Assembly (NCBI GenBank): GCA_017379815.1
Contig: JAFNVK010000152.1
Span: 1-7,417, forward strand
From: Clostridia bacterium
GTDB taxonomy: Bacteria > Bacillota > Clostridia > Oscillospirales > CAG-272
Length of the DNA: 7,417 nt
Direction of reading: 5' to 3'
The stretch's first letter is position 1, and each line of letters opens with the position of its first letter. The notes below the pieces were generated by a model. It saw only the letters and a list, made by a program, of their open reading frames with translations. It did not search any database and was not told the DNA's origin. Below are positions 1 through 5,765 of this stretch, piece after piece. A program made the position numbers and the translations under genes.

Positions 1-1815
1 AGCGGCCGCATAAAGAGCGGCTACGGTGCCGGAGACCTTGGCGTTGCCGCCAACGGTAACGGCCATGTTGGGAGCGTTAACGGTAATGGCAGTTCCCTTG
101 TTAGAGGTAATGGTTGCCGTGCCGCCGATGGTCAGTACCCAACCGGTAGCCTCTGCGGGAACAACGATCGCATCGGTATTTGCGGTGGAGAGAGCTGCTC
201 TCTCGTTTACGACGAGAACGGTATTGTTGGCAGAGGTTGCCGTGAAGACGGTCGCACCAAGTGCTACCTTGGTGTTGGTTTTGAGAGTAATGACGGAGCC
301 GAGGTCGGAAACGACGTCAAAGCCGAGCAGATTGGGAGCCGAGGTGGCAACGTCCAGCTCGGTGCCGGCCAGAGTAACGTCAGCGCCCTTGTCCAGACGG
401 AAGATGGGCTTGTCGCACGTTGCATTGTTAATGGCGATGGTGCAACGGTCAAGGATCATGTTGCACTGCTGTACAAAGTACGCGTAAGGAACCTTCTGAT
501 TGGTGGTGAAGGTGCACTTGGTGAACTTTGCATAGGAGGGAGCCGTAGCATTCTCGCTATCTCCGTTCATCTGGAAAATGGGGGCCTCGGTGGTGGTGAC
601 GATGTTCAGGGAGGAGACCTCCAGGATCGCATCGACATTCTTATAGATGCGATTCGCGGTCAGCGTTCTGTTCTGACCGTCGATGATCGCGGTGGGGAGG
701 TTCAGGTTGCCGTTAACCGTCACGTCGTTGATCAGGTAAACGGTCTTCTGCTTCTCTCCTTCTGCGGCAGGAAGAGCCTTATTGCAGGCCTCAACAATAT
801 CCTTGTAGTAGCCAACAAACTCAGCGGATCCATCCTCCTTGAGGATAACAGCATCCTTGATCTCGCCAACACGAGCGATGTAGCCCTGCTCTCTTGCCTG
901 ACTGTCGTAGATCAGATAGTCAATATCGGCGTTCGTGGTGGTCTTACCGTTAACGGTGTTGGTTCCGCGGTAGTCGATCGTTCCGGTGAACTCTACTTGG
1001 TTCTTGAAGTTCGTACCGGTTCCGTTGTGGACCAGATCACCCTGTGCGAAGGGGTAGTCAACGCTATCGGGCGTCTTAAGGGTGGACTCACGGATAACGA
1101 ACGTGTTTGCAGCTGCGGCAGCATTAGCGACCTGCAGGATGTAGACCGGGCACGCAGCCATCGAGAAGTCGACAGTGCATCCATCGATCATGATGGTGTT
1201 ATCCACGGCGGGATCGCGGTCAATGGAAATCAGGCCGGGATTGATGGGCGCGTTCATTGCCTCAGGAACAGTGATATTGCAGTTTCTGAGGGTAACGTCA
1301 TTGTTAGTGCTATAGACGCGAATCAGGCCCTTGGTCACGAAGTGCGGCTGCTTGCCAATGGCGTAAATGATGTTCATGTTCTCCATGGTGAAGGAGCAAT
1401 CCTTGCGCACGTAGAGCGAACCGGACTGCTTGAGGTTGACCGTCGTATAGTTGAAGTTCTTGAACACGACGGTGCAAGCGGCATCGGGATCTTCCATGTC
1501 GCCCATGCTGATAATGTCCCAAGAGGGAGCATGCGTAAAGACAGGGGGAGTTCCGTCTGCCTTCGTGCGGCCCTCAACGGTGAGATCCTTCTTAATGACA
1601 ACGTCTCCGGTCTGCGTGTAGTCGGCAACCAAATAGATGGTGTCGCCGGCAACGGCAGCATCGATAGCTTCCTGGAAGGTAGCATACGTGGCGCCATTAA
1701 CTTCCCAGGCGTTTACAGCGGTCTCCTCTCCCTCAGCGCTGATCGTAAAGGTGCCTGCAAAGGCAGACAGGATCATTACAAGCGCGAGCAGAAAGGACAA
1801 GCGTTTGATTTTCAT
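1..1815 (-). CDS. Secreted right-handed beta-helix (pectate-lyase-fold) surface protein, C-terminus beyond window
   Basis: This is an uninterrupted frame of 605 codons from ATG at 1815 to the left edge, so the gene is partial. The start is supported by AAAGGAGG 9-10 nt upstream and a promoter at 1936-1964. Residues 1-27 form a signal peptide: MKIKR, a hydrophobic core, then a likely cleavage after ISA (27). Residues 45-82 (TFQEAIDAAVAGDTIYLVAD and following) are the classic entry to a parallel beta-helix. A second, similar entry lies near 333-385 (VYLINDVTVNG, then AIIDGQNRTL). Rungs of the form C-[TSN]-[VFI]-x-hydrophobic recur at C114, C140, C179, C213, C434 and C458. Near the visible end a period-25 repeat appears (LTIGG at 561, VTVGG at 586). 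The protein is probably exported and cell-surface or extracellular, as an adhesin or a glycan-interacting protein. No catalytic residues, sortase motif or S-layer domain are visible, so function is unknown. Confidence 0.88.
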   Translation of the reverse strand, partial: MKIKRLSFLLALVMILSAFAGTFTISAEGEETAVNAWEVNGATYATFQEAIDAAVAGDTIYLVADYTQTGDVVIKKDLTVEGRTKADGTPPVFTHAPSWDIISMGDMEDPDAACTVVFKNFNYTTVNLKQSGSLYVRKDCSFTMENMNIIYAIGKQPHFVTKGLIRVYSTNNDVTLRNCNITVPEAMNAPINPGLISIDRDPAVDNTIMIDGCTVDFSMAACPVYILQVANAAAAANTFVIRESTLKTPDSVDYPFAQGDLVHNGTGTNFKNQVEFTGTIDYRGTNTVNGKTTTNADIDYLIYDSQAREQGYIARVGEIKDAVILKEDGSAEFVGYYKDIVEACNKALPAAEGEKQKTVYLINDVTVNGNLNLPTAIIDGQNRTLTANRIYKNVDAILEVSSLNIVTTTEAPIFQMNGDSENATAPSYAKFTKCTFTTNQKVPYAYFVQQCNMILDRCTIAINNATCDKPIFRLDKGADVTLAGTELDVATSAPNLLGFDVVSDLGSVITLKTNTKVALGATVFTATSANNTVLVVNERAALSTANTDAIVVPAEATGWVLTIGGTATITSNKGTAITVNAPNMAVTVGGNAKVSGTVAALYAAA

Positions 1816-1850
1816 ACTGAAAATCCTCCTTTTTAATTTTTATAATCATT

Positions 1851-1893
1851 TGCACCTCGGCAAAAAATTATCGGGTCACGTGCATCTCGGCAA
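1851..1893. repeat. Two 13-bp direct repeats in the leader of the beta-helix gene
   Basis: TGCACCTCGGCAA (from 1851) and TGCATCTCGGCAA (from 1881) differ at one base and start exactly 30 bp apart. A weaker third copy, TGTACTTCGGC, starts at 1982, upstream of the promoter. The two good copies lie inside the predicted 5' untranslated region of the minus-strand beta-helix gene. In the RNA they read UUGCCGAG(A/G)UGCA. The copy nearest the start codon can form a small TTTGC/GCAAA hairpin. They could be operator half-sites or RNA-binding sites; neither is shown by the sequence. Confidence 0.5.
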
Positions 1894-1909
1894 GCTTCTC
1901 TCCAAAAGG

Positions 1910-1999
1910 CAAAAAAGCCGCTCTGCAATATAAGAATTATACCATAAAAGAGCACGTTTTTCAATTAGTAAATGTGCAAAATGTACTTCGGCTTTTTTG
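1910..1999. repeat. 11-bp perfect inverted repeat flanking the beta-helix promoter
   Basis: The left arm CAAAAAAGCCG (1910-1920) and the right arm CGGCTTTTTTG (1989-1999) are exact reverse complements. They enclose a 68-bp segment that contains the whole predicted promoter of the surface-protein gene. The geometry resembles invertible promoters that phase-vary surface proteins in gut bacteria. The arms are partly A-tract, so chance is a real alternative. No invertase gene is visible in the window. Confidence 0.45.
1936..1964 (-). promoter_or_regulatory. Sigma-A promoter of the beta-helix gene
   Basis: Read on the minus strand, TTGAAA (1964-1959) and a perfect TATAAT (1941-1936) are separated by 17 bp. 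The start of transcription would fall near 1929, giving a leader of about 114 nt before the ATG at 1815. The match is close to the sigma-A consensus, so the promoter should be strong when in this orientation. Confidence 0.85.
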
Positions 2000-2020
2000 T
2001 GTATTCTGCACAACCTTAGA

Positions 2021-2060
2021 AAAAGAACTACGCGTGCCGATTGGCAATCGGCACGCGTAG
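2021..2060 (-). terminator. Intrinsic terminator of the mgtE-deaminase transcript
   Basis: Positions 2028-2060 are a perfect palindrome centred on 2044 (CTACGCGTGCCGAT pairing with ATCGGCACGCGTAG around a 5-nt loop). In the leftward direction it is followed by TTCTTTTTC (2027-2019), the U-tract of a rho-independent terminator. There is no T-tract on the other side, so it serves the minus-strand genes. It begins 20 bp after the deaminase stop codon and insulates the beta-helix promoter. Confidence 0.9.
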
Positions 2061-2079
2061 CTTCGTATAGTCCTTCTTC

Positions 2080-2502
2080 TCACGCCTCCGCAGAGCAATC
2101 CACGGGCTTCCAGGCAAAGGGCAAAAGGTCCTTGATCCCCACCTTGATCGGTCTTCCCTCGTCATCGTTGAGAATGACCTTGATCTCGGGGCAATACTCA
2201 ATAAGCATCTGTCGGCAATTCCCGCAAGGGGCAAGCAGACAGTTCGTTGCCTTCTCGTGCACGGCAACGACGGTGTCGAATTCACGCTCCCCCGCCGAAA
2301 TAGCCATACCCATCGCCACGTATTCGGCGCAGGAGCCGTGAATGCCGTCGCAATTGACCCCTGCATAGACCTTCCCCGCCTTGGTGCGGATGGCCGCGCC
2401 GACCGTGTGAAGATAGACGCCGTCGTCAAAGTTTTTCGCCAATACGTCAAGAGCCGCTTGGATCAGCTCGCGATCCTTGGGTGTGATCTCATAAAAGGTC
2501 AT
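2080..2502 (-). CDS. Cytidine deaminase superfamily protein, blasticidin-S-deaminase-like
   Basis: A 140-residue zinc-dependent hydrolytic deaminase, normal length for the family. The zinc site is complete: C58-A-E60 with the proton-shuttling glutamate, and P92-C93-G-N-C96-RQ. Known family members deaminate cytidine/deoxycytidine (pyrimidine salvage) or the antibiotic blasticidin S. Several stretches resemble blasticidin S deaminase more than housekeeping CDA: GVN (48-50), HGSCAE (55-60) in place of the usual N-x-E-N...CAER, and VGIKDLLPFAWK near the C-terminus. The true substrate is therefore open. I chose ATG at 2502 because AAGGAG precedes it by about 6 nt; an in-frame ATG at 2529 has no such site. 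The gene lies 56 bp downstream of mgtE with no terminator between, so the two are probably co-transcribed and end at the 2021-2060 terminator. Confidence 0.9.
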   Translation of the reverse strand: MTFYEITPKDRELIQAALDVLAKNFDDGVYLHTVGAAIRTKAGKVYAGVNCDGIHGSCAEYVAMGMAISAGEREFDTVVAVHEKATNCLLAPCGNCRQMLIEYCPEIKVILNDDEGRPIKVGIKDLLPFAWKPVDCSAEA

Positions 2503-2558
2503 CTTCTTCTCCTTCCCTTCTCGCGGCATTCACCGCGCAGTTTGGCCGTTTCTATCCG

Positions 2559-3977
2559 TCAAAGCCGCAAAAGGTTGAGCAAAAGGATCCAGGCAAAGCC
2601 GTAGTAGGAGACCACGGCGACCAGGTCGTTGACCGTGGTGATGAAGGGACCCGATGCCACGGCAGGATCAATGTGCAGTCGCTGAAAGAGCATGGGAATC
2701 GCCGTTCCCGCAAGGCTCGACAAAAGAATCGAGATAAAGAGTGCCACCGCCGTGCAGGCCGAAACGGCAAAGGCAAAGCCGGGCGCCTGCTCCCGCAGGA
2801 GCATCAGATAAAGACCGATCAGCAAAAAGGAGGCCAGACCGAGGATCAGACCGTTGGCCATACCGATCCGAAGCTCCTTCCAGATCAGGCGAAGCCGTTC
2901 CCGTCCGCGCGCGGTCTCGTCGGCCAGAACGCGGATCGTGACCGCCAGGGATTGCGTGCCCACGTTTCCTGCCATGCCGAGCACCAAGGACTGAAAGCTG
3001 ACGATGATGGCGATCTCGGCGATCACCGCCTCAAACAAGCCAACGACGCCCGAGATCAACAGTCCAAGTCCCAAAAGGATCACCAGCCAGGGCAAGCGCT
3101 TGCCGATGCTGCGGTGAAGCGGCTCCTCCAGATCCTCCTCTGAGGAAAGACCTGCCAGACGTGCGTAGTCCTCCTCCAGCGTGTCTCCGACCAGCTGCGT
3201 CAGGATCTGCGAGGTAAGCACGCCGCAGAGGCGGTTTTCCGCATCCAATACGGGGATCGAATCCTCGGAATACTCGCGGATACGCTCAACGCAGGCATCT
3301 ACCGGCTCGTTGGCATAGACGTAAGGATAGGAGCTCATCACGATGCTTTCCAAGGGAGTTCCCTCTCTCGCAATGATCAGGTCCTTCAGATCGATCGCGC
3401 CGACGAGAATTCCATCCTCATCCAACACGTAAATACGGCTGACGTTATCGTTTTCTGCCGCCTGCGCGACCAGCTCGCGCATAACGCCTCTGACGCTAAG
3501 ATCTGCACGGACGGCAATATAATTCGTGCTCATGCGGCTTCCGATCTCGTCCTCATCGAAGGAGGAAAGCAGTCGGATCTCCTGCCGCATCTCGTCGCTG
3601 AGCAGCTCGGTCAGCGTTTTTCGCTGCTCCTTATCCATGGCGCGCAGTGCCTCCACGGCATCCGTGATCTCAAGGCGAGAGAGCACGGCAACCTGCTTGC
3701 GAATGGGCAGCTCGGCAAGATAGGTGCCAAGCGAATCGGAATACCCCAGCACGTCGGCCAGCGTTTCCGCATCCAACAGACGGTAGAGCCGCCCGCGGCC
3801 GTCGGCCTCCAAGAGCTCCAGCGCCTGTGCAATATCATTCTCGTGATAATCAAGAAGCTTCTGCCGCATATGCTTCGGCGTCAGATTCCCGCGCAGGATC
3901 TCTACGATCTCTGCCTGATAATCCCGAAGAAGCGTGCCGGGGATCGGCTCGTTCAATACGGTTTGTTTTCCATTCAT
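2559..3977 (-). CDS. mgtE: Magnesium transporter MgtE
   Basis: A 472-residue MgtE-family Mg2+ channel, full length for the family. It works as an inner-membrane dimer gated by cytosolic Mg2+. Visible domains, in order, are an N-terminal helical MgtE_N domain (about 20-145), two CBS domains (about 150-205 and 212-265), a connecting plug helix (about 266-292), and five transmembrane helices (about 295-472). Family signatures are present: GNVGTQS (337-343) in the membrane domain and DPAVASGPFITT followed by D451, which aligns with the pore aspartate of Thermus MgtE. The start ATG at 3977 has AAAGGAG 9 nt upstream. A leader of about 300 nt with its own promoter precedes it, which suggests 5' UTR regulation. 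The deaminase gene follows 56 bp downstream. Confidence 0.96.
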   Translation of the reverse strand: MNGKQTVLNEPIPGTLLRDYQAEIVEILRGNLTPKHMRQKLLDYHENDIAQALELLEADGRGRLYRLLDAETLADVLGYSDSLGTYLAELPIRKQVAVLSRLEITDAVEALRAMDKEQRKTLTELLSDEMRQEIRLLSSFDEDEIGSRMSTNYIAVRADLSVRGVMRELVAQAAENDNVSRIYVLDEDGILVGAIDLKDLIIAREGTPLESIVMSSYPYVYANEPVDACVERIREYSEDSIPVLDAENRLCGVLTSQILTQLVGDTLEEDYARLAGLSSEEDLEEPLHRSIGKRLPWLVILLGLGLLISGVVGLFEAVIAEIAIIVSFQSLVLGMAGNVGTQSLAVTIRVLADETARGRERLRLIWKELRIGMANGLILGLASFLLIGLYLMLLREQAPGFAFAVSACTAVALFISILLSSLAGTAIPMLFQRLHIDPAVASGPFITTVNDLVAVVSYYGFAWILLLNLLRL

Positions 3978-4279
3978 CGTCCGTTTCTCCTTTCTTTAGG
4001 CAGACCGACGTCTGCTCGCTTTGGCGCCTTGCGCAGGTGGGAAAACGGGTACAAAAATACCACTGCCCTCTCCTCGCCGCGCTGATCTGTTCACATAGAT
4101 GTAGCTTTGCATCGGAGTCGGACAATGGCGTCTTCCTTTAGAAAAAGCGCGTGGAGATCGATAGCCGATCGGCCATGGCACGTCCCGTCTCTTGAGGCAA
4201 GCGCTCATCGTCCATTCTTCGCGTACTACTGCCGCCGTCCATCGTTCCACCTCCTTTTTTCGTGTATGGTCATACGGTT
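3978..4279 (-). promoter_or_regulatory. Long structured 5' leader of mgtE
   Basis: About 302 nt separate the predicted transcription start from the mgtE ATG. The first half carries a 34-codon ORF. The rest holds several foldable elements. Positions 4000-4015 form a perfect 6-bp hairpin (GCAGAC, 4-nt loop, GTCTGC) only 6 nt before the mgtE ribosome site. GCAGGTGG (4033-4040) can pair with CCACTGC (4060-4066) with one bulge. GGTA (4048-4051) can pair with TACC (4058-4061), which competes for the same CC. I do not see the conserved core of the M-box (ykoK) magnesium riboswitch. A Mg2+-responsive leader of another type is plausible for this gene but is inference. Confidence 0.5.
4138..4242 (-). 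CDS. Putative 34-residue leader peptide upstream of mgtE
   Basis: A small ORF from ATG at 4242 to TAA at 4138. It is preceded by AAAAAAGGAGG (ending at 4250) with an ideal 7-nt spacing, and lies about 37 nt after the predicted mgtE transcription start. This is the best-placed ribosome site in the whole leader. The peptide begins MDGGSSTRR, has an acidic/proline patch DDERLPQE (11-18), and ends ISTRFF. It has no membrane segment. Leader ORFs control Mg2+ transporter genes in enterobacteria (mgtL before mgtA), where acidic and proline residues destabilise the translating ribosome at low Mg2+. A similar role here is inference. It is not a recognised family; it may also be a small independent protein or a chance ORF. 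Confidence 0.5.
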   Translation of the reverse strand: MDGGSSTRRMDDERLPQETGRAMADRLSISTRFF

Positions 4280-4285
4280 ACGTTT

Positions 4286-4314
4286 AGTATAACACACGCC
4301 AAAGGGTTTTGCAA
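4286..4314 (-). promoter_or_regulatory. Sigma-A promoter of mgtE and its leader ORF
   Basis: On the minus strand, TTGCAA (4314-4309) and TATACT (4291-4286) are 17 bp apart, with transcription expected to start near 4279. A 12-bp dyad GTATG-GT-CATAC (4264-4275) lies just downstream of the start and could be an operator or a 5' hairpin. Confidence 0.8.
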
Positions 4315-4353
4315 GCGTATTTTTTTCATTGTGCAAAAAAAGAACGAAAAAAC

Positions 4354-4421
4354 CGCTTCGCAAGCGCATATGCGGATCAAGCGATCCCCGTCCCCCCCGC
4401 TTGCGTCACACGTCCGTCACA
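4354..4421. other. Divergent-promoter spacer with three small dyads and a phased direct repeat
   Basis: No gene is visible between the mgtE promoter and the rightward promoter at 4461. The stretch holds three adjacent dyads: CGCTT-CGC-AAGCG (4354-4366), the palindrome CGCATATGCG (4365-4374), and GGATC-AAGC-GATCC (4374-4387). A run of seven C follows (4392-4398). Then come two copies of CGTCACA (4404-4410 and 4415-4421), 11 bp apart, that is one helical turn. The phased repeat looks like a response-regulator site, in the shape of a Pho box. An A-rich stretch (4430-4455) just before the -35 could act as an UP element. Confidence 0.4.
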
Positions 4422-4460
4422 ATCTTTTGCAAAAAAACAAACAAAATTTACAAAATGCCC

Positions 4461-4490
4461 TTGAAGCAATGCATCAAAAAATGGTAAAAT
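4461..4490 (+). promoter_or_regulatory. Promoter of the acyltransferase-symporter operon
   Basis: TTGAAG (4461-4466) and TAAAAT (4485-4490) are separated by 18 bp. Transcription should start near 4497, about 48 nt before the ATG at 4545. An A-rich tract precedes the -35. The leader contains AAGGAGG at 4533-4539. Confidence 0.7.
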
Positions 4491-4544
4491 GGCATAGATG
4501 TTTTCCGGATGGACACTCTTATCTCTCCGCATAAGGAGGTTACC

Positions 4545-5765
4545 ATGAAGAAAAAGAAAAAGCCCGGCACGTGGGTCAAGCCCCGCCATAAGCTCGTGCG
4601 AGCCCTGCTTTCCGTAACGCTCGGCCCTGTCTCCCGTCTGCGCTACGGCGTGCGCATCACGCCCCTGCCAAAAGCCGAGACGAGGCAGATGCTGATCCTC
4701 TACAATCATCAAACCGCATTTGATCAATTCTTCGTTGGCATGGCGGTCCGCCAACCGATCTACTATCTGGCCACCGAGGATATCTTTTCCAAGGGATTTC
4801 TCTCCAAGCTGATCCGCTATCTCGTCGCGCCCATTCCGATCAAGAAGCAGACCACCGACGTGCGCGCCGTGATGAATTGCCTGCGCGTAGCGCGCGAGGG
4901 CGGCTCCATTGCCATCGCCCCCGAGGGAAACCGCACGTATAGCGGAAGAACGGGGTACATCAACCCCGCCATCACCATGCTCGCGCAAAAGCTGGGGCTT
5001 CCCATCGCCATTTTCCGCATTGAGGGCGGCTACGGCGTGCATCCCCGATGGAGCGATGCCGTGCGCAAGGGCCCTATGCGCGCCTATATCTCGCGCATCG
5101 TCGAGCCGGAGGAATACCAAGCACTTGACGGCAGCGCCATGAACGAGCTGATCTGCCGAGAGCTGTTTGTTGATGAAGCCAAGGCGGATGCCGAATTCCG
5201 CCACAAGAAAAGTGCCGAATACCTCGAGCGCGCGATTTACGTTTGCCCCACCTGCGGTCTCTCCACGCTGGAAAGCCACCGCGACGTGATCACCTGTAAA
5301 GCCTGCGGCATGCAGGTGCGCTACCTGCCCACAAGAGAGCTTTGCGGTATCGATAAGCCCTTCCCCTTCCGCTTCGTGGCCGAATGGTATGATTACCAGC
5401 AGGAGGTAGTCGGCAAGCTGAACCCCGACGAGCATCTTGATCAGCCCCTCTACCGTGACCGGGCAAGCATCTCCAAGGTCATCGTTTACGAGCGCAAGAA
5501 GCCCTTCCGCAGGGATGCCGCGCTCGCGCTTTACGGAGACCGCATTGTGATCGACGAGGGAAAGGACAACGAATTGACGCTTTCCTTCAGTGAGATCCGT
5601 TCGGCATCTGTTCTCGGACGGAACAAGCTCAACCTCTACCACGGCGAGGACGTTTACCAATTCAAGGGGAGCAAGCGCTTCTGCGCCCTCAAGTACGTCA
5701 ACCTCTATCACCGACACAAAAACGTGAGAAACGGAGTCGATCATGAGCAATTTTTGGGATTATAA
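4545..5765 (+). CDS. PlsC-like 1-acylglycerol-3-phosphate acyltransferase with zinc ribbon and PH/GRAM-like tail
   Basis: A 406-residue protein. Residues about 40-190 are a PlsC/LPLAT acyltransferase domain: the catalytic H-x4-D motif is H55-QTAF-D60, and PEGNRT (126-131) matches the FPEGTRS substrate-binding motif. Such enzymes transfer acyl chains to lysophosphatidate or related lipids at the membrane. Here this domain is followed by a four-cysteine zinc ribbon (C234-x2-C237, C251-x2-C254). A beta-rich C-terminal region (about 323-392, ALYGDRIVI to LKYVNLYHR) looks like a bacterial PH/GRAM-type fold. The usual PlsC is about 200-250 residues, so the extra domains make this an atypical paralogue. 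The N-terminus is very basic (MKKKKK), suiting contact with anionic membrane. I chose ATG 4545 because AAGGAGG lies 5 nt before it; an upstream in-frame ATG at 4509 lacks a site. Its last 23 bp overlap the symporter gene. Confidence 0.85.
   Translation: MKKKKKPGTWVKPRHKLVRALLSVTLGPVSRLRYGVRITPLPKAETRQMLILYNHQTAFDQFFVGMAVRQPIYYLATEDIFSKGFLSKLIRYLVAPIPIKKQTTDVRAVMNCLRVAREGGSIAIAPEGNRTYSGRTGYINPAITMLAQKLGLPIAIFRIEGGYGVHPRWSDAVRKGPMRAYISRIVEPEEYQALDGSAMNELICRELFVDEAKADAEFRHKKSAEYLERAIYVCPTCGLSTLESHRDVITCKACGMQVRYLPTRELCGIDKPFPFRFVAEWYDYQQEVVGKLNPDEHLDQPLYRDRASISKVIVYERKKPFRRDAALALYGDRIVIDEGKDNELTLSFSEIRSASVLGRNKLNLYHGEDVYQFKGSKRFCALKYVNLYHRHKNVRNGVDHEQFLGL

Noticed and set aside
26..487. A 153-codon plus-strand open frame
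   Set aside because: It is the antisense shadow of the repetitive C-terminal part of the beta-helix gene, with low-complexity composition.
997..1836. A 279-codon plus-strand open frame across the beta-helix gene
   Set aside because: It is antisense to a frame with signal peptide, beta-helix pattern, promoter and ribosome site; the antisense protein shows no domain or ribosome site.
2503..2529. Longer deaminase start at ATG 2529
   Set aside because: The extra residues (MPREGKEKK) are the translated ribosome site of the downstream ATG, and 2529 has no site of its own.
2673..3143. A 156-codon plus-strand open frame rich in K, Q and D
   Set aside because: It is the antisense of the MgtE membrane domain; the hydrophilic composition is what the complement of hydrophobic codons yields.
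3850..4125. A 91-codon minus-strand open frame with TTG start, after the leader ORF
   Set aside because: There is a weak AAAGGAAG upstream, but it runs into mgtE in another frame and its second half is a shadow of the mgtE coding sequence.
3996..4250. An 84-codon minus-strand frame starting at GTG 4250
   Set aside because: The GTG directly abuts the ribosome site, leaving no spacing; the ATG at 4242 in another frame has ideal spacing.
3978..4279. M-box (ykoK) magnesium riboswitch before mgtE
   Set aside because: A stretch like GACGCCATTG is present, but the conserved GAGGCUCCU and GCUGC(U)GCCC core segments are not found by eye; an Rfam scan would settle it.
4509..4544. Longer acyltransferase start at ATG 4509
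   Set aside because: It lies only about 12 nt after the predicted transcription start without a ribosome site, while ATG 4545 has AAGGAGG at proper spacing.
4377..5750. A 457-codon open frame antisense to the acyltransferase gene
   Set aside because: It mirrors the codon pattern of the sense gene, has no ribosome site, runs into the intergenic region, and shows no recognisable domain, while the sense frame has clear catalytic motifs.
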